This document shows, piece after piece, positions 9,884 through 20,400 of a DNA stretch of 64,000 nt (position 1 is the first letter of the stretch; each line of letters begins with the position of its first letter). This DNA comes from Mycolicibacterium helvum (lineage in GTDB: Bacteria > Actinomycetota > Actinomycetes > Mycobacteriales > Mycobacteriaceae): assembly GCF_010731895.1 (NCBI RefSeq), contig NZ_AP022596.1, positions 3,782,001 through 3,846,000 on the forward strand, given 5' to 3'. A program made the translations under genes and the position numbers. The notes under the pieces were generated by a model. The model worked only from the letters and a program-made list of their open reading frames with translations. It searched no databases and was not told the origin of the DNA.

Positions 9884-10429
9884 ATGGACGATGATCATGA
9901 ACTGGTGTTGGTGGCCGCCTACACCGATCTCGACCGAGCCCGCGCCGATTTCCATGATCTCGGCAAGCGGATCAAGCACGGTATGGAGTTGCGCGCCGCC
10001 GCACTGGTCACCAAGGATGCCGACGGGCACCCAGAGGTCGTTGAGGCCGAGAATCGGCACGGCCGGGTCGCACTGGGGGTCGGCGCGAGCCTGGGACTGC
10101 TGGTTGGCATGTTGATCCCGCCGATCGGGCTGTCGGTACTGGTCGGCGGTGCTGCGGCAGCGTTGGTCGCGGCGGTCGCCGAGCACGAGCTGCGGATCGG
10201 GCTGCGGCACGAGGTCGGGGAGGCTCTGGAAGCTGGCACCGGTGTGGTCATCGCCGTCGTCTATCCGAACGGGCGGATCCCGGTTGAGATCACTCTGTCG
10301 CACGCGGCGAAGATCGCGGCGCTTCGGATGGACAAGTCCACGATCAACAGCATCGAGAAGACGGTCGCCGAGGCGATGGCCGGTGCCGACCATCCGATCA
10401 CCGCTGGCACGACGGGCACCAATACGTGA
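9884..10429 (+). CDS. DUF1269-like membrane-associated protein
   Basis: 181 residues. The central part ([19 protein letters not shown] followed by [19 protein letters not shown]) is a glycine/alanine-rich hydrophobic hairpin as in DUF1269 proteins; the flanks are soluble, and the C-terminal [16 protein letters not shown] is amphipathic. Function unknown. ATG 9884 gives [13 protein letters not shown]; a GTG at 9857 is an alternative start nine codons upstream, with no clear ribosome site for either. The 3' end overlaps convergent nei2 by 32 bp. Confidence 0.68.
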   Translation: MDDDHELVLVAAYTDLDRARADFHDLGKRIKHGMELRAAALVTKDADGHPEVVEAENRHGRVALGVGASLGLLVGMLIPPIGLSVLVGGAAAALVAAVAEHELRIGLRHEVGEALEAGTGVVIAVVYPNGRIPVEITLSHAAKIAALRMDKSTINSIEKTVAEAMAGADHPITAGTTGTNT

Positions 10430-11165
10430 CGCGCTCTGAGTCGGAGGACTCGGCGCGAAGGATCGCTGTGCCGCAGCGGTGGCACGGCTCGCCGGCTCGG
10501 CCGTAGACCCAGAGTTCTTGCCCGCGTCGGCGGTTGCCGGTGGTGGTGCGGTCGAAGCGGGCACGATTGGCCCACAACATTTTTTGCGCCTGGTTCACGA
10601 CCCGCAGCGGATCGGTGAGGCTGCTGACCGGGCTGATCGGCAGCCGGCCGAACACGAAACACAGCTCGTTGGCGTAGACGTTCCCGACACCGGCCAGGTT
10701 CCGTTGATCGAGCAGTGCGGCGGCGATCTGCCGGTCGGGATCCTTGGTCAGATTGGCCGCAGCCAGCTCCGGATCCCAGTCGTCGCCGAGAAGGTCGGGC
10801 CCCAGGTGTGCGACGACGTCCATATCGTTGTCCCGGTCGAGTACCTCCAACACGCCCAGGTCGATACCGAGTGCCTGAATCATGGCGGTTTCCAAGATGA
10901 TTCGGATCTTGTGAGCCTGCCGCGCCGGTTTGCCCCGGGGTCCCACGCGCCAGGCGCCATCCATCTTCAGGTGTGAGTGGATGCTGGCCGGGCCCACCCG
11001 GATGAACAGGTGTTTGCCGCGACTGACTACCTCGTCGACGGTGTTGCCGCTGAGATCCACGGTGGCGTAACGCGGTACGCGGATATCGCAGCGGGTCAGC
11101 GCTTTACCGACCAGCGCGTCGCGCAGGTTGGCGGCGGTGTGGAAGACGGTGTCGCCCTCGGGCAT
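10398..11165 (-). CDS. nei2: Endonuclease VIII-type DNA glycosylase Nei2
   Basis: 255 residues, Fpg/Nei DNA glycosylase-AP lyase that excises oxidised bases. The N-terminal MPEGDTVF carries the catalytic proline and Glu3; SRGKHLFIR and SHLKMDG are conserved; [14 protein letters not shown] forms the helix-two-turn-helix; a zinc finger CHRCG ... CPSC ends the protein. It resembles Rv3297. It sits 9 bp downstream of the HNH endonuclease gene but has its own apparent leaderless promoter, so DNA damage control of the pair need not be identical. Confidence 0.92.
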   Translation of the reverse strand: MPEGDTVFHTAANLRDALVGKALTRCDIRVPRYATVDLSGNTVDEVVSRGKHLFIRVGPASIHSHLKMDGAWRVGPRGKPARQAHKIRIILETAMIQALGIDLGVLEVLDRDNDMDVVAHLGPDLLGDDWDPELAAANLTKDPDRQIAAALLDQRNLAGVGNVYANELCFVFGRLPISPVSSLTDPLRVVNQAQKMLWANRARFDRTTTGNRRRGQELWVYGRAGEPCHRCGTAILRAESSDSERVTYWCPSCQR

Positions 11166-11171
11166 GGTTCC

Positions 11172-11177
11172 AGCCTA
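11172..11177 (-). promoter_or_regulatory. Leaderless -10 of nei2, built on the HNH gene stop codon
   Basis: Minus strand TAGGCT followed by 6 nt and ATG at 11165. The TAG at 11177-11175 is the stop codon of the HNH endonuclease gene. Confidence 0.45.
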
Positions 11178-12581
11178 GAAGGGCGGTGGATGGGCAGCGG
11201 CTCTGGCTTCGTTGAGCCCACGTTCCCACCGGATTCGATACTCCCGCTCTTGGGTTCGAGTTCTCCGGCGGGCCGGCATCATCAATCCGCGCCCGGGCCC
11301 GCGTGCCTGGGGTGGCGGGTCCGGCAGGTTCAATTCTTCGCTGCGCGCGAAGAGCTGCGGAAAGAACAGTGCGCCGCCGGGTTTGGCGGTGTACGTACGA
11401 CCCGATGGGGACGTCCAGATGACCGTGCCGTCGGGCAGTTGACGGTCAGCCCAGCCACCCTGGCCTGCATAGAAGGTCTTCAAGAGATGATGCGCCCGGC
11501 AGAGCAGCTTGAGGTTCGATGGGTGCGTCGGTCCAACCGGGTAGGGCACCGTGTGGTCGATGTCGGCAATATCGGCCGGGCGGTCACACCCGGGGAACCG
11601 GCACGTCAGGTCGCGACAACGGATGAACTCCGCTAAGGCGGTCGACGGCCGGTAGTGCGGTTCGGCGCTCAACTCCTTGCCGCCGATCACGGGTCGCAAC
11701 GTGGCTCGTGCGGCCAAGGCTCGCACGGTTTCGGCGGGAATCGCGCCGTAGCCGGGCAAGAGTGCTGGGGCGTTGCCCTCGCCGGTGACAGTCTTCGCTT
11801 CGGCGACAAGGTGGATGACGATCTGTGCCGGCTCACATTGCGCACCCGATTGGGCGGGGCATTCGCCGGAGCCGCAATCACAGGTCATCGTCGAAGTGCC
11901 AGTTATCAACGAGCCCAGCGCATCGGCCCGGCGCTGGCGGGCAGTTCGGGAGTCGTCCCGGCACACCGTCGCAGCAAGTTGGTCTAGCCGCTGGTCGAAT
12001 GCTGCGCCGTCGGCCGCGCGAACCCGGGCCCAAATCTCGGCCATTCCGTCATTGCCGGGCATGACCTCGACATGCCGGTCTTCGTCGGCGTTGCGCGCGG
12101 TGCGCACGGCATGGGGATCGAGCTCGATGATGAACCAGTCGATGATCTCGGCGATTTTCTTCCGCGAGAACGCGTTCCACTGTTCGGCATTCCCTGTAAT
12201 TCGCTCGTCGATGGCGCCGAGAATGGCTGGGTCGCGAACCAGTCCGGTACGAAACGTAGCGGCCACCACGATGCGGAACTCAATCGCACCCGAGGCGAAC
12301 AGTGCGCCCAACTTCGGTAGCCGCTCAATGAGCTGCAGCCCATAGTCCATTTCATTTGATGCGCGGCCGCGGCTGACTCCCAGCTCGGCGGCCACTTCAG
12401 CGGCGACCGCCTCCCAATTGTCGATACACCACTGGGCACGCTCGGCCGCGTCGACTCGACTCATCCTGCGCTGACACAGCCGGCCTGCCGCCAGCACCCG
12501 ATGGGCGATCCCCAACCGTTCAGTGCGCTGCCCCTGGCGCATGGCGTCCAGGAGGTCGGCATCGTTCGATCGTTCGAACAT
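11175..12581 (-). CDS. DUF222/HNH endonuclease (13E12-repeat family)
   Basis: 468 residues. An N-terminal helical DUF222 region is followed by an HNH nuclease fold: CRFPGCDRPADIADIDHTVP and NLKLLCRAHHLLKTF supply the metal-binding cysteines and histidines. This is the family of M. tuberculosis 13E12-repeat proteins, several of which are LexA-regulated. The ATG at 12581 (MFERSNDADLLDAM) is chosen because a -10 element ends 7 nt upstream and a LexA-like box straddles this ATG; an ATG ten codons upstream exists at 12611. The cellular role is unknown; induction during DNA damage is inferred from the box. Confidence 0.85.
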   Translation of the reverse strand: MFERSNDADLLDAMRQGQRTERLGIAHRVLAAGRLCQRRMSRVDAAERAQWCIDNWEAVAAEVAAELGVSRGRASNEMDYGLQLIERLPKLGALFASGAIEFRIVVAATFRTGLVRDPAILGAIDERITGNAEQWNAFSRKKIAEIIDWFIIELDPHAVRTARNADEDRHVEVMPGNDGMAEIWARVRAADGAAFDQRLDQLAATVCRDDSRTARQRRADALGSLITGTSTMTCDCGSGECPAQSGAQCEPAQIVIHLVAEAKTVTGEGNAPALLPGYGAIPAETVRALAARATLRPVIGGKELSAEPHYRPSTALAEFIRCRDLTCRFPGCDRPADIADIDHTVPYPVGPTHPSNLKLLCRAHHLLKTFYAGQGGWADRQLPDGTVIWTSPSGRTYTAKPGGALFFPQLFARSEELNLPDPPPQARGPGRGLMMPARRRTRTQEREYRIRWERGLNEARAAAHPPPF

Positions 12582-12589
12582 GTGTTCTA
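12574..12589. promoter_or_regulatory. LexA (SOS) box overlapping the HNH gene start
   Basis: TCGAAC-ATGT-GTTCTA matches the mycobacterial SOS box TCGAAC-N4-GTTCGA at 11 of 12 fixed positions. The centre contains the gene's ATG (read on the minus strand) and the box abuts the TAGTGT -10 element, so bound LexA would block initiation. Confidence 0.7.
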
Positions 12590-12594
12590 CACTA
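12589..12594 (-). promoter_or_regulatory. Leaderless -10 of the HNH endonuclease gene
   Basis: Minus strand TAGTGT followed by 7 nt and the ATG at 12581; it shares one base with the SOS box. Confidence 0.5.
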
Positions 12595-12750
12595 CGCGTC
12601 GGGGGTGACAAGTTTCGACGACGTTTCTGGGTGCGTCACCTGTTGCAGTCCCGCAGGTCGATCATCGATCCCGGCGGGGCGCCGGCAATCTGACGGCGAT
12701 CCGGGCGGTCAACCTGGGGCCTAGTTCGGCCGGCTACCGATCCCAATATC

Positions 12751-15700
12751 TCAGCGCAGCCGGAGTCCCCGGGGCGTGCGGGAGAAACCGGCGTCGACCA
12801 GCGCGTCGGCTGTCGTCTTACGGCCGGGATGCGCGGCGGCCTCCAACACCGACACTCCATCGAGCTTTTCGACCAGCACGCCGCCAATGCGGCCGCTACT
12901 GACCAGCTCGGCCAGCGTTCCCGCCGCGGCACGCTGCGCCTGGCCATCGGCACTGAAGTTCACCAGCGATCGCCCACCCCGCTCCAGGAACCACACCAGC
13001 TCACCATCCACCAACACCACCAGCGCACCCGCCTTGCGCCCGGGCCGATGGCTGGCATCGGTATCGGCGCGAGCGGGCCACGGCAATGCCGCGCCATACG
13101 GATTGGCCGGGTCGGCCGCGGCCAGCACAACCGCGTGATAGTCCGGGCGTTCGGGATCCACCCCGTCGAGGTAGGTCCGCAGCCGGTCCACCGTCGATGC
13201 CACGGCGAACTGCGCCCCACCAAGAGATTCCACGAAATAGCCGCGCTGGCAGCGCCCCGCCTCTTCGAACCCGGTGAGTACCTTGTACAACGTCGCGAAT
13301 CCCCCCGGCACACCTTCGGCGGCCGTCGCGCCCTTGGTCAGCACACCGTGGCGGTTGAGTAAAAGATCAGCGGAGAAGTGCGCTCGCAGAGTCGAATCCG
13401 GCTCGCGGATCGGAAGTGCCGACCATCGGCCGGCGACGGTCGAATCCACCGCTCGAGTCTGCGGATGCGCCACCGAATACCGGCTCAGTCGCGGCGCGCG
13501 CCGCTGCCGATGCGCAGGCGCGGCCGGACGACGGGTGCCCGGCTTACGCCCACCGGCCAGCATCGCGCGCACTGGGGCGAACGTGTCACCGGTGACCCAG
13601 CCGGCCCAGATCAGATCCCACAGTGCAGCTTTGAATGCCTCTTCGGATCCGCCGACCAGCTGCCGGAAGAAGAACGCGCCACGGGCTTCGCCGGGCTCCC
13701 CGAGAACCTCGAGTATCGCCCGGTGGACATCAGTGAAATCGATTTCGGCCGGCGCCGCGAGCGTCAGCGGTGCGGTCTCTGCGTGATGGAACGCGATCCA
13801 ACCGTCGCTGCCCGAGATCGAGCCGGCCCCCGACCAGGTGACCTCACCAGAGGCCAGCAGCTCGTCGAGCATTGCCGGCTGGTAGTCGCGCACCCGCGGC
13901 CCGAACACCAGCGGTTCGACCGCGGAGGCCGGCAATGGCACCCCGGCCAACTGGTCGATCACCGCGGCCAACCCGTCGACCCCCGACGTAGCCGAGCTGC
14001 CGACCTGCTGCCACGCCGGCAGGAAGCGGGCATAGGCGGCCGTGCTCACCGGTTCTACCTGCGCACGCAGCGCGGCCAACGAGCGACGACGCAGGATGCG
14101 CAGCACCTCGACGTCGCACCACTGATCTGCGTCCGGACCGGCGACGAATTCGCCTCGAATAAGCTTGCCATCCACCGCCATTCGTCCCAGGACGTCGGCG
14201 GCGATCCGTAGCCCGAGCCCGAACCGGGTGGCGGCCTCGGTGGTGGTGAACGGTCCATGGGTACGGGCGAACCGGCCCATCAGCTCGCCGAGCGGATCGG
14301 CCACCGCCTCGGTGAAACTCGCCGGCACCCCGACCGGCACCGCGACGCCGACCGCGTCACGCAGCCGCCCGATGTCCTCGATGCTGGCCCACCACGACTG
14401 GCCGGCATAGGTCAGCGGTAGCGCGCGTTTGGCCGCGTACAGGCCCTCGAGCCACCCGCCGATATCGCTGGCGGTGCAACGCTGTGCGATCTCGGCTTCG
14501 GTCAGTGGGCCGAGCAGACGTAGCAGGTCGGCCACCCCCTCGGCGTCGCGGGCTTTGCGATCCTCGGAAAGGTGTTGCAGCTGGCGCGATGTGGCCGCGA
14601 TGACGTCGGGGTCGAGCAGTTCCCGCAGCTCGACGCGGCCCAACAGCTCGGCCAGCAGCGTGCTGTCCAGGGATAGCGCGGCCGCGCGCCGTTCGGCCAG
14701 CGGGCTGTCGCCCTCATACATGAAGGCCCCGACGTAGCCGAACATCAGCGACGCGGCGAATGGCGACGGCGTCGGCGTCTCGACTTCCACCAGCCGCACC
14801 CGTCGCTGCGCGATCCGGCCCATCAGCTCGGTCAGCGTCGGAACGTCATATACGTCCTGCAGGCATTCGCGCACCGCTTCCAGCACGATCGGGAAATCGG
14901 GGTATTTGCGTGCAACGTCGAGCAATTGGGCCGCCCGTTGACGCTGATGCCATAGCGGCGAGCGCTTACCGGGATTGCGCTTGGGCAGCAGCAGCGCGCG
15001 CGCCGCGCACTCCCGGAACCGCGACGCGAACAATGCCGAACCACCGACTTCGGTGGTGACCAGCGGCTCGATCTCGTCGGGGGAGAACACGAACAGGTCC
15101 GCCCCGGGCGGAGCGTCCTCGGTGTCGGGCAACCGCACCACGATTCCGTCGTCGGAAGCCGTCGGTTTCTCGTCGATTCCGTAGCGCTCCAACAGGCGGC
15201 GGCTCACCGCCAGAGCCAGCGGCCCGTGCACCTTCAAGCCGTACGGCGAGTGCAGCACCACCCGCCAGTCGCCCAGCTCGTCACGGAACCGTTCCACCAG
15301 CAGGGTGGTGTCGCTGGGCACCGTGGCGGTGGCGGTGCGCTGATCGTCGAGCAGCTTCCAGAGATTCTCAGTGGCATAGTCGGCGAAACCCAGATCACTG
15401 CAGCGCTTTTCGAAGTCATCGCGGCCCAGGCCGGCCAGCTCGCCGGTGAACTTGCCGATCGCCTGGCCCAGCTCGGCGGGCCGGCCGCTGTCATCACCGC
15501 GCCAGAACGGTAGCCGGGCCGGTTGCCCGGGCGCGGGGATGACCAACACCCGATCGTGGGTGATCTCGGTGATCCGCCAGCTGGTGGCGCCGAGCGAGAT
15601 GACATCGCCGGGCCGCGACTCGTACACCATCTCCTCATCGAGTTCACCCACCCGCGAGGGCTTTTCGGAATCAGTGGCCAGGTACACAGTGAACATGCCA

Positions 15701-17283
15701 CGGTCCGGGATCGCCCCGCCGGACGTCACGGCCAGCCGCTGCGCACCCGGGCGGGCGGTCAGCGTGCCGGTGTCCCGGTCGTAAATCAGCCGCGGGCGCA
15801 GCTCGGCGAAGTCGGTGGAGGGGTACTTGCCCGACAGCAGGTCCAGCGTCGCCTCGAACGCGCTGCGCGGCAACGTCGCAAACGGTGCGCTACGCCGGAC
15901 CACATCGAACCATTGCTCGGCGTTGATCGGCTCCAGGGCGCACGCGGCGACGGTGTGCTGGGCCAGAATATCGAGCGGATTGGTGGGCACCCGCATGGTC
16001 TCGATCTGTCCGGCAAGCATGCGTTGCACGCTGACCGCGCATCCGATCAAGTCGGTGCGGTGTTTGGGAAACAACACGCCACGCGATATTTCGCCGACCT
16101 GGTGTCCGGCGCGGCCGATGCGCTGCAATCCGCTGGCCACCGACGGCGGAGCCTCCACTTGGATCACCAGGTCGACGGCACCCATATCGATGCCGAGTTC
16201 CAGGCTCGACGTCGCCACCACCGATTTGAGCCGCCCGCTCTTGAGATCGTCCTCGACGAGAGCGCGCTGCTCCTTGGACACCGAGCCGTGGTGGGCGCGG
16301 GCCAACAGCGGCTCGGCGCCGTAGGTTTGGCCGCTGCCCATGATGTGGGCCGGCGGCCCGCCTGGCACCTGGCGGTTGGGTGGTGCGTCCAGTTCGATAC
16401 CCGAGCGCTCGGCGTGAATCTCGTTGATACGGGCAGTGAGTCGCTCGGCGAGCCGCCGGGAATTGGCGAACACGATGGTCGAGTTGTGGGCCTCGATGAG
16501 GTCGACGATGCGGGCTTCGACATCGGGCCAGATGGAATTGTTGTTCGGCGCGGCCATATCGGGTACGGGCACCTGCACGGCCAGCTCGAATGTCTTGGCC
16601 GCCGGCGGGGCGACGATGGTGGTCGGCCTGGTCGCGCCGGACAAGAACCGGGCCACCTCCTCGGGTGGGCGGACCGTCGCCGAGAGCCCGATGCGCTGGG
16701 CCGGGGTCTCCAGCAGCGCGTCGAGCCGCTCGAGCGACAGCGCCAGGTGTGCGCCGCGCTTGGTGCCCGCCACGGCATGCACCTCATCGACGATCACGGT
16801 CTGCACGCCGGTCAGCGTTTCGCGGGCTGCCGAGGTCAGCATCAGAAACAGTGACTCCGGCGTGGTGATCAGGATGTCGGGTGGCTTGGCGATCAACTCG
16901 CGGCGACGGGCCGGCGGGGTATCGCCGGAGCGCACCCCGACGCTGATCTGCGGGGCCGGCACACCGTCCCGTTCGGCGATGCGGGTGATACCGGTCAGCG
17001 GGGTGCGCAGGTTGCGCTCGACGTCGACGGCCAGCGCCTTGAGTGGGGAGATGTAGAGCACCCGGGTGCCCTTCACGTCGGGTTCGTGGGCTAGCCGGTC
17101 GATCGCCCACAGAAACGCCGCCAACGTCTTGCCGGACCCGGTCGGGGCGACGACCAGCGTGTTGTCGCCGTCAGCGATAGCCGACCAGGCGTTGGCCTGC
17201 GCCGCCGTCGGCTCAGCGAAGGTGCCCGTGAACCAGCGCCGGGTCAGCGGACTGAACCGGCCCATCGGATCGGCGGGGCTCAT
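12751..17283 (-). CDS. lhr: Large superfamily 2 DNA helicase Lhr
   Basis: 1510 residues, matching the length of mycobacterial Lhr, an ATP-dependent 3'-5' DNA/RNA:DNA translocase linked to the DNA damage response. Motif I APTGSGKT (residues 46-53), the DEVH box in VIVDEVHAVAGTKRGAHL, motif III LSATVRPPEEV and motif VI QRIGRAGH are present. The long C-terminal half holds the Lhr-specific winged-helix and Lhr-CTD domains, with FASRFRECAARALLLPKRNP near the junction. ATG 17283 is preceded by GGAG at 2-5 nt. Neighbour to nei2 and the HNH gene, forming a repair-themed block on the minus strand. Confidence 0.95.
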   Translation of the reverse strand: MSPADPMGRFSPLTRRWFTGTFAEPTAAQANAWSAIADGDNTLVVAPTGSGKTLAAFLWAIDRLAHEPDVKGTRVLYISPLKALAVDVERNLRTPLTGITRIAERDGVPAPQISVGVRSGDTPPARRRELIAKPPDILITTPESLFLMLTSAARETLTGVQTVIVDEVHAVAGTKRGAHLALSLERLDALLETPAQRIGLSATVRPPEEVARFLSGATRPTTIVAPPAAKTFELAVQVPVPDMAAPNNNSIWPDVEARIVDLIEAHNSTIVFANSRRLAERLTARINEIHAERSGIELDAPPNRQVPGGPPAHIMGSGQTYGAEPLLARAHHGSVSKEQRALVEDDLKSGRLKSVVATSSLELGIDMGAVDLVIQVEAPPSVASGLQRIGRAGHQVGEISRGVLFPKHRTDLIGCAVSVQRMLAGQIETMRVPTNPLDILAQHTVAACALEPINAEQWFDVVRRSAPFATLPRSAFEATLDLLSGKYPSTDFAELRPRLIYDRDTGTLTARPGAQRLAVTSGGAIPDRGMFTVYLATDSEKPSRVGELDEEMVYESRPGDVISLGATSWRITEITHDRVLVIPAPGQPARLPFWRGDDSGRPAELGQAIGKFTGELAGLGRDDFEKRCSDLGFADYATENLWKLLDDQRTATATVPSDTTLLVERFRDELGDWRVVLHSPYGLKVHGPLALAVSRRLLERYGIDEKPTASDDGIVVRLPDTEDAPPGADLFVFSPDEIEPLVTTEVGGSALFASRFRECAARALLLPKRNPGKRSPLWHQRQRAAQLLDVARKYPDFPIVLEAVRECLQDVYDVPTLTELMGRIAQRRVRLVEVETPTPSPFAASLMFGYVGAFMYEGDSPLAERRAAALSLDSTLLAELLGRVELRELLDPDVIAATSRQLQHLSEDRKARDAEGVADLLRLLGPLTEAEIAQRCTASDIGGWLEGLYAAKRALPLTYAGQSWWASIEDIGRLRDAVGVAVPVGVPASFTEAVADPLGELMGRFARTHGPFTTTEAATRFGLGLRIAADVLGRMAVDGKLIRGEFVAGPDADQWCDVEVLRILRRRSLAALRAQVEPVSTAAYARFLPAWQQVGSSATSGVDGLAAVIDQLAGVPLPASAVEPLVFGPRVRDYQPAMLDELLASGEVTWSGAGSISGSDGWIAFHHAETAPLTLAAPAEIDFTDVHRAILEVLGEPGEARGAFFFRQLVGGSEEAFKAALWDLIWAGWVTGDTFAPVRAMLAGGRKPGTRRPAAPAHRQRRAPRLSRYSVAHPQTRAVDSTVAGRWSALPIREPDSTLRAHFSADLLLNRHGVLTKGATAAEGVPGGFATLYKVLTGFEEAGRCQRGYFVESLGGAQFAVASTVDRLRTYLDGVDPERPDYHAVVLAAADPANPYGAALPWPARADTDASHRPGRKAGALVVLVDGELVWFLERGGRSLVNFSADGQAQRAAAGTLAELVSSGRIGGVLVEKLDGVSVLEAAAHPGRKTTADALVDAGFSRTPRGLRLR

Positions 17284-17406
17284 GTCTCCAGACTGCCAGG
17301 GGGCACCGACAACCAGGTCTGTGCTGCCTTCTTTTCCCGCAAAAGTCCTTGACCAGCCCTACCCTTTAGCTGATCGGGCCGCGAGGGCTGTGGGTTCGGG
17401 GGTGAA

Positions 17407-20400
17407 GTGACGTCGGCGACGGCAATGTGTCGGTCCTGCGGGACGAAGGCACCGGCAGGTGCCCGGTTCTGCGGTGCCTGCGGGGTGCGGCTGGCGACTG
17501 ACACCGATGCCGCGGAGTACAAGCACGTGACGGTGCTGTTCGCCGACGTCGAGCGGTCGATGGATATCGCGGCCGCCCTGGACATCGAGCGGTTGCGCGA
17601 GGTCATGACCGAGCTGGTGGAACGGTCGACGACGGTGCTGCGCCGCTACGGCGGGACCGTGGAGTTCAACGGCGACGGGGTCATGGCGCTGTTCGGCGCC
17701 CCGGTGGCGTTGGAGGACCATGCGTTCCGGGCCTGCATGGCCGCCCTGGAGGTCCAGGGCGAGGCGGCCCGGCTGGCGGCCGAGGTGAAGCAGCGGGACG
17801 ATATCGACTTCCGCGTGCGGGTGGGTCTGAATTCCGGGCGCGTGATCGCCGGGGAGATCGGGTCGGGGGCGTTCGGATACCGCGCGATCGGCGAGACGGT
17901 CGGGTTCGCGCAGCGGATGGAATCCGTGGCGCCGCCGGGTGGGGTGATGCTGTCAGAATCGACCGCCCGCCTCGTCGAGGACCTGGTGATGCTGGGCGGA
18001 CTCGATCAGGTGCGGATCAAGGGAGCCGATCAGCCTGTTGCGGTGCGGCAGCTGCTGGGCATCAGGCCACGCAGTGGTGGGATTGGCCGCGTCCAATCGA
18101 GCCTGGTCGGTCGCAGCGACGAGATGGCCGCCATCGAGGCGGCACTCGATTCCGCAACCGACGGGCGCGGCGGCGTCCTCAACGTCGTGGCGCCGCCCGG
18201 AATCGGAAAGTCCCGGTCGGCCCGAGAGGCAGCAGCACTGGCGACGGCGCGTGGATTCGAGGTGATCTGGGTCTTCTGCGAATCACATGCACGCGACATC
18301 TCGTTCGGGGTGATCGCGCGGTTGTTGCGGGCAGCCACCGGCGTCGCGGACCTCGACGGTCAAGACGCGCGTGCCCGAACACGGAGTGTCGTGCCCGAGG
18401 CCGACCCGCAGGATGTGCAGTTGCTCGACGACCTGCTCGGTATCGCTGATCCCGAAGCCGTGCTGCCGGTCATTGAGCCAGATGCCCGGCGGCGGCGTCT
18501 TACCGCACTGGTCCACAGTGCGTCGTTGACGCGTACTCGACCCGCGCTCGTGATCGTCGAGGACGTCCAGTGGATCGATGCGGTCAGCGAGTCGATGCTG
18601 TGCGACTTCCTCGCCGTCATCGACCAGTCACCCACGTTGGTGCTGATCACCTCCCGCCCCGAATATGCTGGAGCGCTGGTGGAAGCTCCCGGCTCTCGGG
18701 TGATACAGCTTGCCCCCCTGGGTGATTCGGATATTGCAGCGCTGCTGGACGAGCTGCTCGGACCGGATCCAGCGATGTCCGATCTGACGGCCATCATCGC
18801 GGATCGGGCGGCCGGCAACCCGTTCTTCGCCGAGGAGATAGTGCGCGAACTGGCGCAGCGCGGGGTTTTGGCCGGCGAACGCGGCGACTACCGCTGTCGT
18901 GGAGACGTTTCCGAGGTCACCGTGCCCGCGACGGTACAGGCGGCCATCGCCGCACGAATCGATCGGTTGGGCCCAGCGGCGCGATACACATTGAACGCGG
19001 CATCGGTGATCGGGGAGCGCTTCGGCGCAGACCTACTGGCCGCGCTCGACGTCGACGCTGAGTTCGCCGAACTGCTGAACACCGAGCTGATCGACCAGGT
19101 GCAGTTCACCCCGGCCGCTGAATACGCCTTCCACCATCCCCTGATCCGCGCCGTGGCCTACGAAGCGCAGCTGAAATCCGGTCGCAGCGAATGGCATCGG
19201 CGCTTGGCCGCTGCGATCGAGCGGTCTGCGCCAGACTCGGTGGACGAAAACGCGGCTCTGATCGCCGAACATCTTGACTCAGCAGGCGATCTGCACGCGG
19301 CCTACGGCTGGCAGATGCGGGCGGCCGCATGGTCAGTCAAGCGTGACATCACCGCCGCCCGGCTGCGCTGGGACCGGGCATACCGCATTGGCAAACGACT
19401 CCCCGAAGACCGACCGACAGAGCTGTCCATGCGCATCGCACCGCTCACAATGCTGTGCGCCACCGATTTTCACGCCAAAGCCGCTCACGAGAGTCGAGGG
19501 CGGTTCGCCGAGCTGAGGCAGTTGTGCGCTATCGCGGGAGACAAGGTCTCGCTGGCGATCGGTATGACGGGGCTGGTCACCGAGCACCTCTACGTTGGTC
19601 GTGGCGGCGAGGCCGCGAGGCTGGCATCCGAGCAGATGGCGCTGCTCGAGTCGATCGGTGATGCCAACCTGACGGTCGGCCTGGGATTTGTCGCATTCGC
19701 CACTTGGTTCGATCAGGGCGAATTCGATGAGATGTTGCGGTGGACGCAGACGGTCATCGACCTGGCGGCCGGTGATGCCACCAAGGGCAACGAATTCGGA
19801 TTCGGGTCACCACTGGCGGCCGCGATAACCTTCCGCGGCGTGGCCCGGTGGTGGCTGGGCCGTGCGGGATGGCGCGAGGACCTCGACGTTGCCCGTGCGA
19901 TGGCGCGGAACTCCGATCCGGCGACCTTTGGCTATGTTCTCGCCTGGACTTACTGCATCGAGATCGCCTACGGGGTACTCCTTGCCGACGACGTCGCCGT
20001 ACAGGCAAGCGACGACGCGGTGCAGACCGCAGAACGACTTGGCAACGACTACGTGCTGCTTCTCGCCGAGTACGGGTTGGGTGTCACCTTGGCGCATCGC
20101 GACGACCTGCCCGACCGGCAGCGTGGCCTGGAGCTGATGGAGAAGGCTCTCGCCCTGTTGCGGGTGCGCATCCCATCGTTGGTTCCCGTCACCGCGTTGT
20201 GGGTTGCCCGGGATCGCGCCAGGGTCGGCGACCGTGACACCGCCATCACGGTGATGCGAGAAGCCGTGGACGAGCTGTATCGGGAGTCTCGGCTCGGGTA
20301 TTTCGTTGCCGGCGTTGCGAATCTAGTCGAGACATTGATCGACCGTGGAGCCGACGGAGACTTGGCTGATGCCGAACTGGCGATCGATCAGATCGCTGGC

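Noticed and set aside
15523..16854. Open frame of 443 codons on the plus strand
   Set aside because: Lies inside lhr, whose helicase motifs are intact on the minus strand.
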